In this document: piece after piece, positions 8,872 through 17,392 of the stretch
How positions within the stretch are numbered: position 1 is the stretch's first letter
Layout: every line of letters begins with the position of its first letter
DNA from: Candidatus Bathyarchaeota archaeon
Lineage (GTDB): Archaea > Thermoproteota > Bathyarchaeia > Bathyarchaeales > Bathycorpusculaceae
Reading direction: 5' to 3'
Assembly: GCA_003164295.1 (NCBI GenBank)
Contig: PLTA01000026.1
Coordinates: 1 to 64,000 of the forward strand
DNA: 64,000 bases
Program-made: the position numbers and the translations under genes
Notes under the pieces: model-generated
What the model saw: the letters and a program-made list of their open reading frames with translations, nothing else
What the model was told of the DNA's origin: nothing
Database searches by the model: none

Positions 8872-9064
8872 CTGCTCCTGCTAAGCAACAGCCATTAAGA
8901 TAAACCAAGCTCTGCAACTGATTTTTCTTCGCATATTTTCACTATAATTTGTTGTTTGCTTATGACTCTAACTCTTAGAGGAGATGCTCTAAATGTTAGG
9001 GCTATAGGCGTCACGCAACTTGTATGCTGGCAGGAATCAAAACAAAAATTTAGGAGGAAATAAA

Positions 9065-9769
9065 ATGGGTACAAACTTTCAATATAGCAAAACTTTGGCA
9101 ATGGAAGGATCAATACTACTCATACTGGGCTTAGTTCCGTATGTTGGCTGGGTATTGGGAATCATCGGAATTATATTACTACTTAGAGGTATCAAAGAAT
9201 TTGCAAATTATTACCAAGACAATCAAATCTACGAGAACGCATTAACGGGCGTCAAATACTATATAATTGCATTAATTGCGGCAGCGGTAGCAGGCACAGG
9301 AGCAGTTATCGGCGTTGGGTCTGCAACAGGGTTTACTTTTAAATCACACTTTGTATTTACGGCAGGCTTTGCGGCTGGCTTGATTGTTTCAGCTGTGGGA
9401 TTGGTCATAGCTTTCGTGTTCTTTGTTCTTGCATCCACGCATTTAAGAAAAACCTTCGAAACATTAGCGCAGAAGTCAGGAGAACACTCGTTTGCAACCG
9501 CTGGCTCGCTGCTTTGGTGGGGTTCGATACTGACGATAATTGGAGTGGGCTTGATACTGATCTTTATCGCTTGGATTTTTGCAGTAATTGGATTTTTCTC
9601 CATAAGAGCGCCACAACAGCAACCATATGCTCCACAGCCATATGGAAATACTCCACCGCCTACACAACCCTCAGCACCATCACAAGCGCAAAAGTATTGC
9701 TCTAATTGCGGTGCGCCAATCGCTCCAGATGGAACCTATTGTTCACATTGCGGAAAACAAGTATCTTAA
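9065..9769 (+). CDS. DUF996-type membrane protein with C-terminal zinc ribbon
   Basis: The start is the ATG at 9065 preceded by TAGGAGGAAATAAA, a strong RBS; an upstream TTG-type start is less likely. The 234-residue protein has about four to five membrane helices, including VPYVGWVLGIIGIILLLRG near the N-terminus, which is typical of the DUF996 family. A Pro/Gln-rich linker follows, then a zinc ribbon with CSNCGAPIAPDGTYCSHCG. The role of this family is unknown. Confidence 0.75.
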   Translation: MGTNFQYSKTLAMEGSILLILGLVPYVGWVLGIIGIILLLRGIKEFANYYQDNQIYENALTGVKYYIIALIAAAVAGTGAVIGVGSATGFTFKSHFVFTAGFAAGLIVSAVGLVIAFVFFVLASTHLRKTFETLAQKSGEHSFATAGSLLWWGSILTIIGVGLILIFIAWIFAVIGFFSIRAPQQQPYAPQPYGNTPPPTQPSAPSQAQKYCSNCGAPIAPDGTYCSHCGKQVS

Positions 9770-9966
9770 AAATCTTAAATTCCTTTTTTATTTTTTAATC
9801 ATATCTGAATCCTCAAGAAAAAACTCCGCTGGCTCTATTGCTTGGCACTTTGAAAATCGAGTTTAATTGAAATTTAAATACTAACTTTGTTAATAGCTAA
9901 CTAGTGCCATACAACCTTACTCCATTCCAATCTCAATAATTTCGTTTTTGTTTTCGGACTAGCTAT

Positions 9967-10200
9967 ATGGGCAATCTTTTGGAAACTACGAAAAAGAGGA
10001 AAAATCTTCTCAATCTATTCTATCTAAGTTTTATAATAGCAATTGTCGTGATAGCTTTATTTTCTTACTCTATAGTTTCGGGCATACTGCATGCGCCTTA
10101 CGGTTCAGGCAATCCAAGGCCAACAATAGTTCCTCAACCAAGCAGTCTACAGATCTACTCGAATCATGTCCTTGTTTTTAATTTGATTGAAATAAAATAG
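9967..10200 (+). CDS. Hypothetical small membrane protein
   Basis: 77 residues from ATG, with a basic N-terminus (TTKKRKN) and one membrane helix (about 15-40), then a short Pro-rich outer segment. No RBS stands out. Composition is plausible for a tail-anchored or signal-anchored peptide, but nothing confirms it is translated. Confidence 0.4.
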   Translation: MGNLLETTKKRKNLLNLFYLSFIIAIVVIALFSYSIVSGILHAPYGSGNPRPTIVPQPSSLQIYSNHVLVFNLIEIK

Positions 10201-10259
10201 CCATTTTCATTCAAAACGAGTATTTTGGAAAAAGCTTCTTATTCAATTACTGCAACTGT

Positions 10260-11528
10260 TTGCATTGTGGGAGGGGACAAGTAGTTAACTTCTCGTTTGC
10301 AAGACGTGAAATTGTTATTTTTGCTTTTGTACTTACTGTTTCCTTCCTAGTCAGGGTTCTCCTGTTTCCACAGCAAGGATACCCAATTGATACAGGAGAT
10401 TTTTCTTATTGGTTCAATACGGCTGCTTCACACGGGATAAGACCTTTTTACAGTCTTGCTGGATTTGCTGATTATCCGCCTTTCAACGTTTACATTTTTT
10501 GGGCATTTGGCTCAATAGCGAAGGCAGCATCAATAAACATTTTGGCCATGGTAAAGTTGGTTCCTAACCTATTTGATTTAGGTACGGCAGCGATGATTTA
10601 TTTTTTTGTTAGAAAACAATCAACTTTTAAGCTTGCCCTTGTGGCAACAGCGCTCTACGCTTTTAATCCAGCGGTAATATTTAACGCTGCGGTATGGGGG
10701 CAATATGATGCTGTTTACACGTTCTTCCTTGTCTTGTCGCTTATGCTTGTGCTTAAATCTAAACCTGAACTTTCGGCAGTGGCTTTTGCATTAGGAATTT
10801 TAACGAAGCCACAAGGAATTGCCTTGTTGCCGCTTATCGTGTTTTTGATTTATAAAAAAGGTGGTTTGAAAAAGCTGCTATTTTCTGTGGTTGCGTTTGC
10901 GGCTACGGTTTTCTTGGTTATTCTTCCGTTTCAATGGAGCAGTCCAGTTACTTTCTTGACTAACATTTACTTTGGAGCTTACGGAGGATATGCATTCACA
11001 TCAATAAACGCGTTCAATCTGTGGGGTTTGTATGGTTTGTGGATTCCTGATGGAATCCTCAATGTTGTAGGCTGGTCATTATTTGGAGGATTCACCGTTT
11101 TTGTTTTGTACTTTTTGAACAAACGTTTTAAGGTTTCAGGCGATAATCTCGCTGTTTTCTCTGCATTCATGCTTCTATTCGCATTCTTCATGCTTCCAAC
11201 AAGAATTCATGAACGCTATCTGTTCCCAGCAATAAGTGTATTAGCACTAATGTTTCCACTCATCAAAAAGACGCGTCCATTATACGTGGTTTTGACGGCT
11301 ACCTTGTTTATCAATGAAGCGTATGTTCTGTATTGGCTTAATGCGTTTTATCCTAATTTTGCTGATCTATACAAAGCTCCTTATGGCGGGCTGATTGTTG
11401 TAGCGGTAAGCGCTATCAATTTATTAATGCTTGTATACGCTTCAATAATTATGTGGGATAGACGCACGTGGCTCAAAACTGAAGTTGAAACTCCAGTCCA
11501 GACAATAAATGATGGTGAGCCGAAATGA
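10260..11528 (+). CDS. GT-C family glycosyltransferase (GPI/PMT-like)
   Basis: A polytopic membrane protein of 422 residues with about ten helices. The first outer loop carries acidic residues (GYPIDTGDFSYW) as in GT-C enzymes that use polyprenyl-phosphate sugars; NPAVIFNAAVWGQYDAVYTF and GILTKPQGIALLPL are typical of the archaeal GT87/PIG-like mannosyltransferases. The only start before the first helix is TTG at 10260; no good Met exists until residue ~90. Its stop overlaps the next gene (ATGA), so it is cotranscribed with the PMT-like enzyme. Confidence 0.75.
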   Translation: MHCGRGQVVNFSFARREIVIFAFVLTVSFLVRVLLFPQQGYPIDTGDFSYWFNTAASHGIRPFYSLAGFADYPPFNVYIFWAFGSIAKAASINILAMVKLVPNLFDLGTAAMIYFFVRKQSTFKLALVATALYAFNPAVIFNAAVWGQYDAVYTFFLVLSLMLVLKSKPELSAVAFALGILTKPQGIALLPLIVFLIYKKGGLKKLLFSVVAFAATVFLVILPFQWSSPVTFLTNIYFGAYGGYAFTSINAFNLWGLYGLWIPDGILNVVGWSLFGGFTVFVLYFLNKRFKVSGDNLAVFSAFMLLFAFFMLPTRIHERYLFPAISVLALMFPLIKKTRPLYVVLTATLFINEAYVLYWLNAFYPNFADLYKAPYGGLIVVAVSAINLLMLVYASIIMWDRRTWLKTEVETPVQTINDGEPK

Positions 11529-13297
11529 ACCTTAACCTTGACATAAAAATAACCAAAAGAGACATTGTAACTATTGTTTTGCTTTCAATAGTTTTCTTCT
11601 CCATTGCAGTAACTAATCTTGGTTTAACACAGTCACCTACAACGACGGCTCAACTTACAGATGGACAAAGCTTCTATCTTACATTGAGCAACCAAACCAA
11701 CGTTAAATCAGTAATTATTCTTCTAAAGCAAGGCGCAATAAATGTCAATATTTCTTCTGGTTCACCAGGCGATTGGGGATCCACGATTCATGATGCTTGG
11801 CCTTATTCTAATTCCGCATACTCTGAGGATTACTATAAATGGCATGAAGTAAACGTAGGCCAAAGTACACAATATTTGGAATTTAATTTTAGCGCAGCAG
11901 GCGGCTATAACACAATAATTGCAGAAATAGCAGTCATAGATCAAAATAACCATCAGGCAACAATACAATCAATAAACGACCTCGGCAGCGGAAACCCAAA
12001 CCTCCATAACCTAATTGATGAACAAAATCTGGTTCAGTACCCATCAGATTACATGCAGAACACGTATTTTGATGAAATCTACTTTGTGAGAACCGCTGAG
12101 CAATATACTCATTTGCAATTGCCCTATGAGTGGACTCATCCACCGCTGGGAAAACTGATCCAAGCATCAAGCCTCTTAATTTTCGGTTTTAACCCGTTCG
12201 GCTGGAGAATTATGGGCGCCATCTTTGCCACGCTAATGATTACAGTCATGTATTTACTCGGCAAGAAAATGTTTGGTTCATGGATTGGCGGTTTTTCAGC
12301 AGCGTTCCTGTTAACTTTTGACTTTATGCATTTTGTAATGGGGCGATTGGGTACAGCAGATACTTACGTGGTCTTTTTCTCGTTGGCATCACAACTATTT
12401 TTCTTCATTTACCTAAAAAACGTAGTCAATAAAGGCTGGAAAACCAGTATTATACCACTGTTCTTTGCATTTTTCTTTTTCGCTTTAGGTTTCTCAAGCA
12501 AATGGCTGGTTCTCTTCGGATTCGTAGGTGAGCTTGCTATTCTGCTAGTGATGCGGCTAAGCCAAGTTGTGAATTTGAAGGCGAAATTATCTGACAAGAT
12601 TTATGCTTTTCTTGAGCAACCATACTCCTTCATCGTTGCATTCATTTTGATGACTATTGGAATTTACTTTTTAACTTACATTCCCGACATGCTTGCAGGC
12701 AGGTCATTTTTCGACGTTTTAAACCTTCAAAGCCAAATGTACATTTACCATTCAACTTTGAAATCAACAAACGGTTGGGAGTCTCCATGGTATAGTTGGC
12801 CTTTCATGTTCAATGCATTCAATCTCTCGACACATGTTCCATATTGGTTTGAATCAGCATCTTTTCCTAACGGAACCCAATCAATAATAGTTGTGCTGGG
12901 TAATCCCGCTGTTTGGTGGCTGGGATTTGCCGCAATAATCGGATTAACAGTTTTCACGGTGCCAAAAATCCTCAAGAAACGGTTTGGTTTTAGCTTGAAA
13001 GACAACTTGCCCGCCGTTTTTATCACTACGGTTTTCTTTTTCCAGTGGATGGCTTATATTTTTATTTCCCGAGGCACCTACATTTACCATTTCTACTCCG
13101 ATGTGCCATTCCTCTGTTTGGGTTCAGCATTTCTCATAGATAGGTATTGGAGGTACAAATGGGCAAAAGTGTTGACTGTTGCTTACTTTGCACTTGTGGT
13201 GGGATTGTTTGTTCTTTTCTATCCTGTTATTTCAGGTGCACCTGCTTCAACTTCAACTATTGATAGTTTGAAGTGGTTCAAAAGTTGGGTGTTTTAA
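11525..13297 (+). CDS. Dolichyl-phosphate-mannose protein mannosyltransferase family protein
   Basis: 590 residues. After one helix comes an extracytoplasmic insert (about 40-165) with the look of a beta-sandwich/discoidin-like domain, then the PMT signature: FDEIYFVRTAEQY, with the catalytic Asp-Glu, and WTHPPLGKLI. Multiple membrane helices follow. Known PMTs transfer mannose from dolichyl phosphate to Ser/Thr on the outer face; sugar and acceptor here are inferred. It overlaps the GT-C gene upstream by 4 bases and the GT2 gene downstream by a single base, forming a tight operon. Confidence 0.85.
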   Translation: MNLNLDIKITKRDIVTIVLLSIVFFSIAVTNLGLTQSPTTTAQLTDGQSFYLTLSNQTNVKSVIILLKQGAINVNISSGSPGDWGSTIHDAWPYSNSAYSEDYYKWHEVNVGQSTQYLEFNFSAAGGYNTIIAEIAVIDQNNHQATIQSINDLGSGNPNLHNLIDEQNLVQYPSDYMQNTYFDEIYFVRTAEQYTHLQLPYEWTHPPLGKLIQASSLLIFGFNPFGWRIMGAIFATLMITVMYLLGKKMFGSWIGGFSAAFLLTFDFMHFVMGRLGTADTYVVFFSLASQLFFFIYLKNVVNKGWKTSIIPLFFAFFFFALGFSSKWLVLFGFVGELAILLVMRLSQVVNLKAKLSDKIYAFLEQPYSFIVAFILMTIGIYFLTYIPDMLAGRSFFDVLNLQSQMYIYHSTLKSTNGWESPWYSWPFMFNAFNLSTHVPYWFESASFPNGTQSIIVVLGNPAVWWLGFAAIIGLTVFTVPKILKKRFGFSLKDNLPAVFITTVFFFQWMAYIFISRGTYIYHFYSDVPFLCLGSAFLIDRYWRYKWAKVLTVAYFALVVGLFVLFYPVISGAPASTSTIDSLKWFKSWVF

Positions 13298-14034
13298 TGG
13301 AGGAGGAAACCGCCTCTATCAACGATGTCTCTGTTGTTCTTCCAGCTTACAACGAAGCTGATAAATTAGAAGGCGCTGTGGCGAAGGTAGATCAAGCTCT
13401 AAAAGAGGCAAGTTATTCATATGAAATTGTCATTGCAGAAGACGGAAGCACAGACGGCACTGCGGAGCGCGCTGAAGAGCTAGCGCAAAAGTTCGCTTAC
13501 GTTAAGCATATACATCGAGAGAAACGTTTGGGCAGAGGAACGGCTCTTGACAATGCATTTAAGCAATGTAGGGGCAAGGTTTTTGTTTATATGGATTTGG
13601 ATTTAGCCACAAACCTCAAATTTCTTAAGCCTCTTGTTGACGCCATCATGGTTGAAGGTTACGATTTTTCAACTGGCTCAAGAATGTTGCCTGAAAGCGT
13701 GGTTGAACGTTCCTTAAGCAGAAGTATAAGCTCTAAAACCTACAATTTTCTTGTCCGACACATGCTTGGCTCTAAACTTAGGGATCACCAGTGTGGTTTC
13801 AAAGCCTTCAAAAGAGAGCCTGTTTTGGGGTTACTTGACGAGGTAGAAGCAACTCACTGGTTTTGGGATACTGAAATCATGGTTAGGGCTTACCGTTGTG
13901 GTTTTAGAATAAAAGAAATTCCTGTAGAGTGGAAAAGCGGTAAGGGTACAAAAGTTAATCTTTTGAAGGATTCATGGAATATGTTAAAGCAAATAATGAA
14001 GCTTTGGTGGAAACTAAAAGTAAAACGTAGCTAA
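13297..14034 (+). CDS. GT2 glycosyltransferase, dolichol-phosphate mannose synthase-like
   Basis: The start at ATG 13297 (TAATG overlap with the previous stop, GGGTG at suitable spacing) is preferred to the upstream GTG at 13273. The GT-A fold is clear: VSVVLPAYNEADKLEG, EIVIAEDGSTDGTAE, and DLDLAT as the metal-binding DxD; DHQCGFKAFKRE and HWFWDTEIM complete the family pattern. No C-terminal membrane domain is present. It probably makes the polyprenyl-phosphate-sugar donor used by the two membrane enzymes encoded just upstream. Confidence 0.85.
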   Translation: MEEETASINDVSVVLPAYNEADKLEGAVAKVDQALKEASYSYEIVIAEDGSTDGTAERAEELAQKFAYVKHIHREKRLGRGTALDNAFKQCRGKVFVYMDLDLATNLKFLKPLVDAIMVEGYDFSTGSRMLPESVVERSLSRSISSKTYNFLVRHMLGSKLRDHQCGFKAFKREPVLGLLDEVEATHWFWDTEIMVRAYRCGFRIKEIPVEWKSGKGTKVNLLKDSWNMLKQIMKLWWKLKVKRS

Positions 14035-14603
14035 CTGTTTCGTTTAGTTAAAATAATTATAAAGCCTCTAGTTAACAACGACAAACCGCCTATCAGAATT
14101 ACTCCCGCCCAAAAAACAAACCATTCCGTTTGTAAGGTGATATTAACAAGGTATGTAATTGCGAGGTAACTTGTTCCAAGCCAGAAAACAAGATTTTCAA
14201 TTGTTTCCGCTTTTCTTTGAATGGGTGAATGAAGCAAAATTCTAACCGATAATATTACGATTTCTAAAAGGCCTACACCAATAGTAAATTGAAAAGCCAC
14301 ATTGTAAAGTTGTATATTAGCCGCAGGAACTGTAGGCGCAGGTAAAGACAAACTTGTTCCGGGAATCTGAGCAAGAGTTAGAGTATTAAAAAAATTAACT
14401 ATGTTAACCCAGATGCCAGTGTTGAGAACAAAAATCAAAGCAAGAATAATAAAGATGGCTCCTGCGTAAACGGCGGTAATCAAGCTTTCTTTTTTCTTTT
14501 CGGTTAAGGCTTGAGTACCCAATTCGTTAGCCAAGCAGTCTCTCTTCCCTTCGAGTATGTATGGCAAATGAACATATATGTTTCTCTTTAATGCAACATA
14601 CAT
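14031..14603 (-). CDS. Hypothetical membrane protein, four helices
   Basis: About four membrane helices (near residues 42-64, 95-118, 132-155 and 160-184) and a large loop rich in Pro/Ala between the first two. The ATG at 14603 is possible, but the N-terminal 25 residues look unlike a protein start; a TTG at 14532 after GAAGGGAAGAGAG may be the true one. It converges with the GT2 gene, overlapping by 4 bases. No family recognised. Confidence 0.6.
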   Translation of the reverse strand: MYVALKRNIYVHLPYILEGKRDCLANELGTQALTEKKKESLITAVYAGAIFIILALIFVLNTGIWVNIVNFFNTLTLAQIPGTSLSLPAPTVPAANIQLYNVAFQFTIGVGLLEIVILSVRILLHSPIQRKAETIENLVFWLGTSYLAITYLVNITLQTEWFVFWAGVILIGGLSLLTRGFIIILTKRNS

Positions 14604-14604
14604 G

Positions 14605-14613
14605 TTTTAAATA
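14605..14613 (+). promoter_or_regulatory. Candidate TATA box for the zinc-ribbon gene
   Basis: TTTTAAATA lies 34 bases upstream of the ATG at 14647, leaving room for a start site near 14635 and a GGGAGAG ribosome binding site. Spacing is as expected for an archaeal promoter with a short leader. Confidence 0.4.
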
Positions 14614-14646
14614 GTCAGAACCATAAGCATAGAGAGGGAGAGATGG

Positions 14647-15060
14647 ATGTCTTATTGTCCGAAATGCGGCAATGAAGTTGATGAAACAATGACTTTTTGC
14701 CCAATTTGCGGAGCACCATTAAAATATGCCGCAACAAGCCAAACCCCACCAACTCAGCCTAATCGCAATGAGGAAAACGAAAAGAGTGAAAAAGAAAAAA
14801 AGAAAAATCATCATTCGGAAAAAGGCACGAAACATGAAAAAGATGAACATGGATTTATCGGTTACCTTATGGGTGGCTCAATACTTATTACCATAGGGAT
14901 TTTTGCTTTGCTTGATTTAACAGGTTCCTCTTTAAGCTCAAGTCAAGACTTATCAGCTATGCTACTTACGATCGGCGCAATTATCATTATCGGTGCGGTC
15001 TATAGGGCATTGAATGCACGAAAACTGGCAGCAACAACTGGATATATTAGTCAGCCCTAG
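14647..15060 (+). CDS. Zinc-ribbon membrane protein
   Basis: The N-terminus is a zinc ribbon (CPKCGNEVDETMTFCPICG). A long charged, low-complexity Lys/Glu/His segment (about 35-75) follows, then two membrane helices (about 78-95 and 103-120). The start at 14647 puts CPKCG at residue 4, the usual position; an ATG four bases upstream is out of frame. Proteins of this layout are abundant in archaea and have no assigned role. Confidence 0.65.
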   Translation: MSYCPKCGNEVDETMTFCPICGAPLKYAATSQTPPTQPNRNEENEKSEKEKKKNHHSEKGTKHEKDEHGFIGYLMGGSILITIGIFALLDLTGSSLSSSQDLSAMLLTIGAIIIIGAVYRALNARKLAATTGYISQP

Positions 15061-15159
15061 AAAAGGTGAATACTAATCCAGTTGTTATAAATTGGCTTAT
15101 ATGATTCTCCGGCAAAATAAATTAACATCTGGAAACCTTATCAATTGAGGTTGAACGCT

Positions 15160-16086
15160 ATGAGTGAAACAGTTCGCGCTACAGCTGAAAAGATAAGAAA
15201 ACTTGAAGTTCAAGGAGCAAGAAATGTTGCAATAGCAGCCATCAAAGCCCTTCAAACTTTATCAGAACAAACAAAAGCCAAAAACAAAACGGCTTTCATA
15301 TGCGAGCTTAAAGAAGCTGAAAAGATGCTTTTTGCGTCAAGAGAAACAGAGCCATTAATGAGAAATGCGGTTCGCTGGATAATTACTCAAGCCCAAAACA
15401 GCAGCACCGAAAAAGTTGATGATTTAAGCCCGATGGTTTCTTCAAACGTGAGTTTGTTTTTGCAGAATCTTGAGGCATCAAGGGAACGCACAGCTGAAAT
15501 AGGTGCTAAGCGAATCCGAGACGGAATGCTTGTTTTTACTCATTGCCACTCATCTACCGTTACCCGCCTACTTGCCAAAGCTAAGGCCGATGGCAAAAAC
15601 TTCAGCGTCATCTGCACTGAAACAAGACCTGCTTTCCAAGGCAGAATAACCGCTAAAGAAATGGTTGATCTTGACATTCAGACAATGTTTATTGTTGATT
15701 CAGCTGCACGCTCGTACATGGGAGATGTTGACCTTGTCATGGTGGGAGCGGATGCCATCACATCTGAGGGTAATGTTGTGAACAAGATTGGCTCCAGCAG
15801 CATAGCGGTGTTAGCAAACGAAGCTAGAAAGCCGTTCTACGTGGTTTCGGAATTACTAAAGTTCGATCCAGAAACACTTAATGGACAATATGAGGGGATT
15901 GAACAACGAAACCCAATTGAAGTTTGGAGTGAAGCGCCCGAGAAACTATATGTGCGAAACCCAGCTTTCGATGTTACCCCAAGTCGTTACATCCACGGAA
16001 TAATCTGTGAAGAAGGGGTAATAGCGCCCCAATCAATAGTTGAAACGGTAAATCGAAGTTACCCGTGGGTTCTCAAGCCAATTTAG
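15160..16086 (+). CDS. e2b2: Ribose-1,5-bisphosphate isomerase
   Basis: Converts ribose 1,5-bisphosphate to ribulose 1,5-bisphosphate, the middle step of the archaeal AMP pathway. The eIF2B-like family fingerprint is present: THCHSSTVTRLLAKA (with the conserved Cys), TETRPAFQGRITAKEM, VDSAARSYMGDVDLVMVGADAI, and EGNVVNKIGSS. The start is ATG 15160 with GAGGTTGA 6 bases upstream; the TTG at 15145 would include that RBS. The genes for the other two enzymes of the pathway follow directly. The R15P-isomerase signature and context favour this over an eIF2B regulatory subunit or methylthioribose-1-phosphate isomerase. Confidence 0.93.
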   Translation: MSETVRATAEKIRKLEVQGARNVAIAAIKALQTLSEQTKAKNKTAFICELKEAEKMLFASRETEPLMRNAVRWIITQAQNSSTEKVDDLSPMVSSNVSLFLQNLEASRERTAEIGAKRIRDGMLVFTHCHSSTVTRLLAKAKADGKNFSVICTETRPAFQGRITAKEMVDLDIQTMFIVDSAARSYMGDVDLVMVGADAITSEGNVVNKIGSSSIAVLANEARKPFYVVSELLKFDPETLNGQYEGIEQRNPIEVWSEAPEKLYVRNPAFDVTPSRYIHGIICEEGVIAPQSIVETVNRSYPWVLKPI

Positions 16087-17315
16087 GTTTTCCATTGTGA
16101 TAATGCGTCTTTGAGTTCTTTGTGTGTTTTAGCGTATTCTTCCAGAGTTTTTCTTTCGAGAAATGCAGTTACGGCTTGCCGCATAGCCTTAGCACCCGCT
16201 ATTGTTCCATCAGGATGACCGTGGATTCCACCGCCTGCCTGAAGAATCACATCGTTTCCAAACGTTTCAAGTAAAGCAGGCACTAGTCGAGGATATAGTC
16301 CTCCTGAAGCAACAGGCAAAACAGGTTTCAACCCGCACATTTCAGATTTACATGCATCGATGTTTTCGATGACCTCAGCTTTGGTTTCACTCATTTTACC
16401 TACAACAGTGCCTACATGTAGTTGGTCAACGCCGATTATTCTTGCCACTGTAGCTATTGAGCGCATAGCTATTCCATGCAGTTGGTTCTTAGTGAAAGCT
16501 GCGTGGCCTGCTCTATGCGCATGAATAACCAGCTTATAGTTCTGATCTTTTAGAGTTTGGAGAGCTGACCAGCCGCAGGTTAAAATATCAACCATAATGT
16601 ATTCGCCACCTTGAGCAACAACCGCCTCCGCGCGTTTGAGCATCAGGCTGGTTTCGGCGGTAATGTTTATCATGTAGACCTTGCGTTCACCCGTCTCCTC
16701 TTGCGCTTTGTCGCGGCTCTCTAATGTCTGGACAAGGCGTTCTTCAAATGGGTTGAATTTTTGGCTGCTTAAGTTTTCGTCGTCTTTTACGATGTCGCAG
16801 CCGCCGCTCCACGCGTCGTAGGCTACTTTTGCATGATCTTTAGTATTTAACCCTAGTTTTGGCTTGATTATTGTGCCGACAAGTGGACGCTGAGGAACTT
16901 TGAGTAATTTACGGATTCCAGCTATTCCGAAAGCGGGACCGTTAAAGCTTTTTAGGAGTTCTTTGGGCATTTGGATATCAAGCAGACGAAGGTTTTTAAG
17001 CGCTTTTAACCCGAAAACGTTGCCGGCAACACTGCTTAGAATGTTTGGCATATTGGCTGGCTCAAAAAGTTCAATTGGGTAAGCGATTTTCGCGATGTTG
17101 CCTTCTATGCTAAAAACGTTGGCAGCCAACCGCGCCACATACGGTTTTTCTGTCGAAAGTTCTGTCCAGGTGCCAACAGAGCTTTCAGCAGCGACACCCC
17201 CAGCGGCTTCTTTGAGGCTAATCCCCTCGGGTTCTAAATAAAAAGTGCAGATTAAATCGGTTTCTTTAGGCTTGTAAACTGGATTTACAAAGTCAAGATA
17301 CTTCAACAGTTTCAT
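16083..17315 (-). CDS. rbcL: Ribulose-bisphosphate carboxylase, form III
   Basis: A 410-residue archaeal large subunit, shorter than form I as usual for form III. Active-site motifs are complete: GTIIKPKLGL, GGCDIVKDDENL with the carbamylated Lys, IHAHRAGHAAFT, DQLHVGTVVGKM with the loop-6 Lys, LPVASGG, and QAGGGIHGHPDG. It fixes CO2 on ribulose bisphosphate produced from AMP by the neighbouring enzymes, giving 3-phosphoglycerate. It converges with e2b2 (4-base overlap) and is divergent from deoA, whose start is 78 bases away, so a shared regulatory region at 17316-17392 is likely. Confidence 0.96.
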   Translation of the reverse strand: MKLLKYLDFVNPVYKPKETDLICTFYLEPEGISLKEAAGGVAAESSVGTWTELSTEKPYVARLAANVFSIEGNIAKIAYPIELFEPANMPNILSSVAGNVFGLKALKNLRLLDIQMPKELLKSFNGPAFGIAGIRKLLKVPQRPLVGTIIKPKLGLNTKDHAKVAYDAWSGGCDIVKDDENLSSQKFNPFEERLVQTLESRDKAQEETGERKVYMINITAETSLMLKRAEAVVAQGGEYIMVDILTCGWSALQTLKDQNYKLVIHAHRAGHAAFTKNQLHGIAMRSIATVARIIGVDQLHVGTVVGKMSETKAEVIENIDACKSEMCGLKPVLPVASGGLYPRLVPALLETFGNDVILQAGGGIHGHPDGTIAGAKAMRQAVTAFLERKTLEEYAKTHKELKDALSQWKT

Positions 17316-17392
17316 CTCTAAGGTTAGTGACTAGTTTTGGATTAAAATCTTTAACTATTTCTGGCGCCATCAATATTTAGCGTGATTCTAAA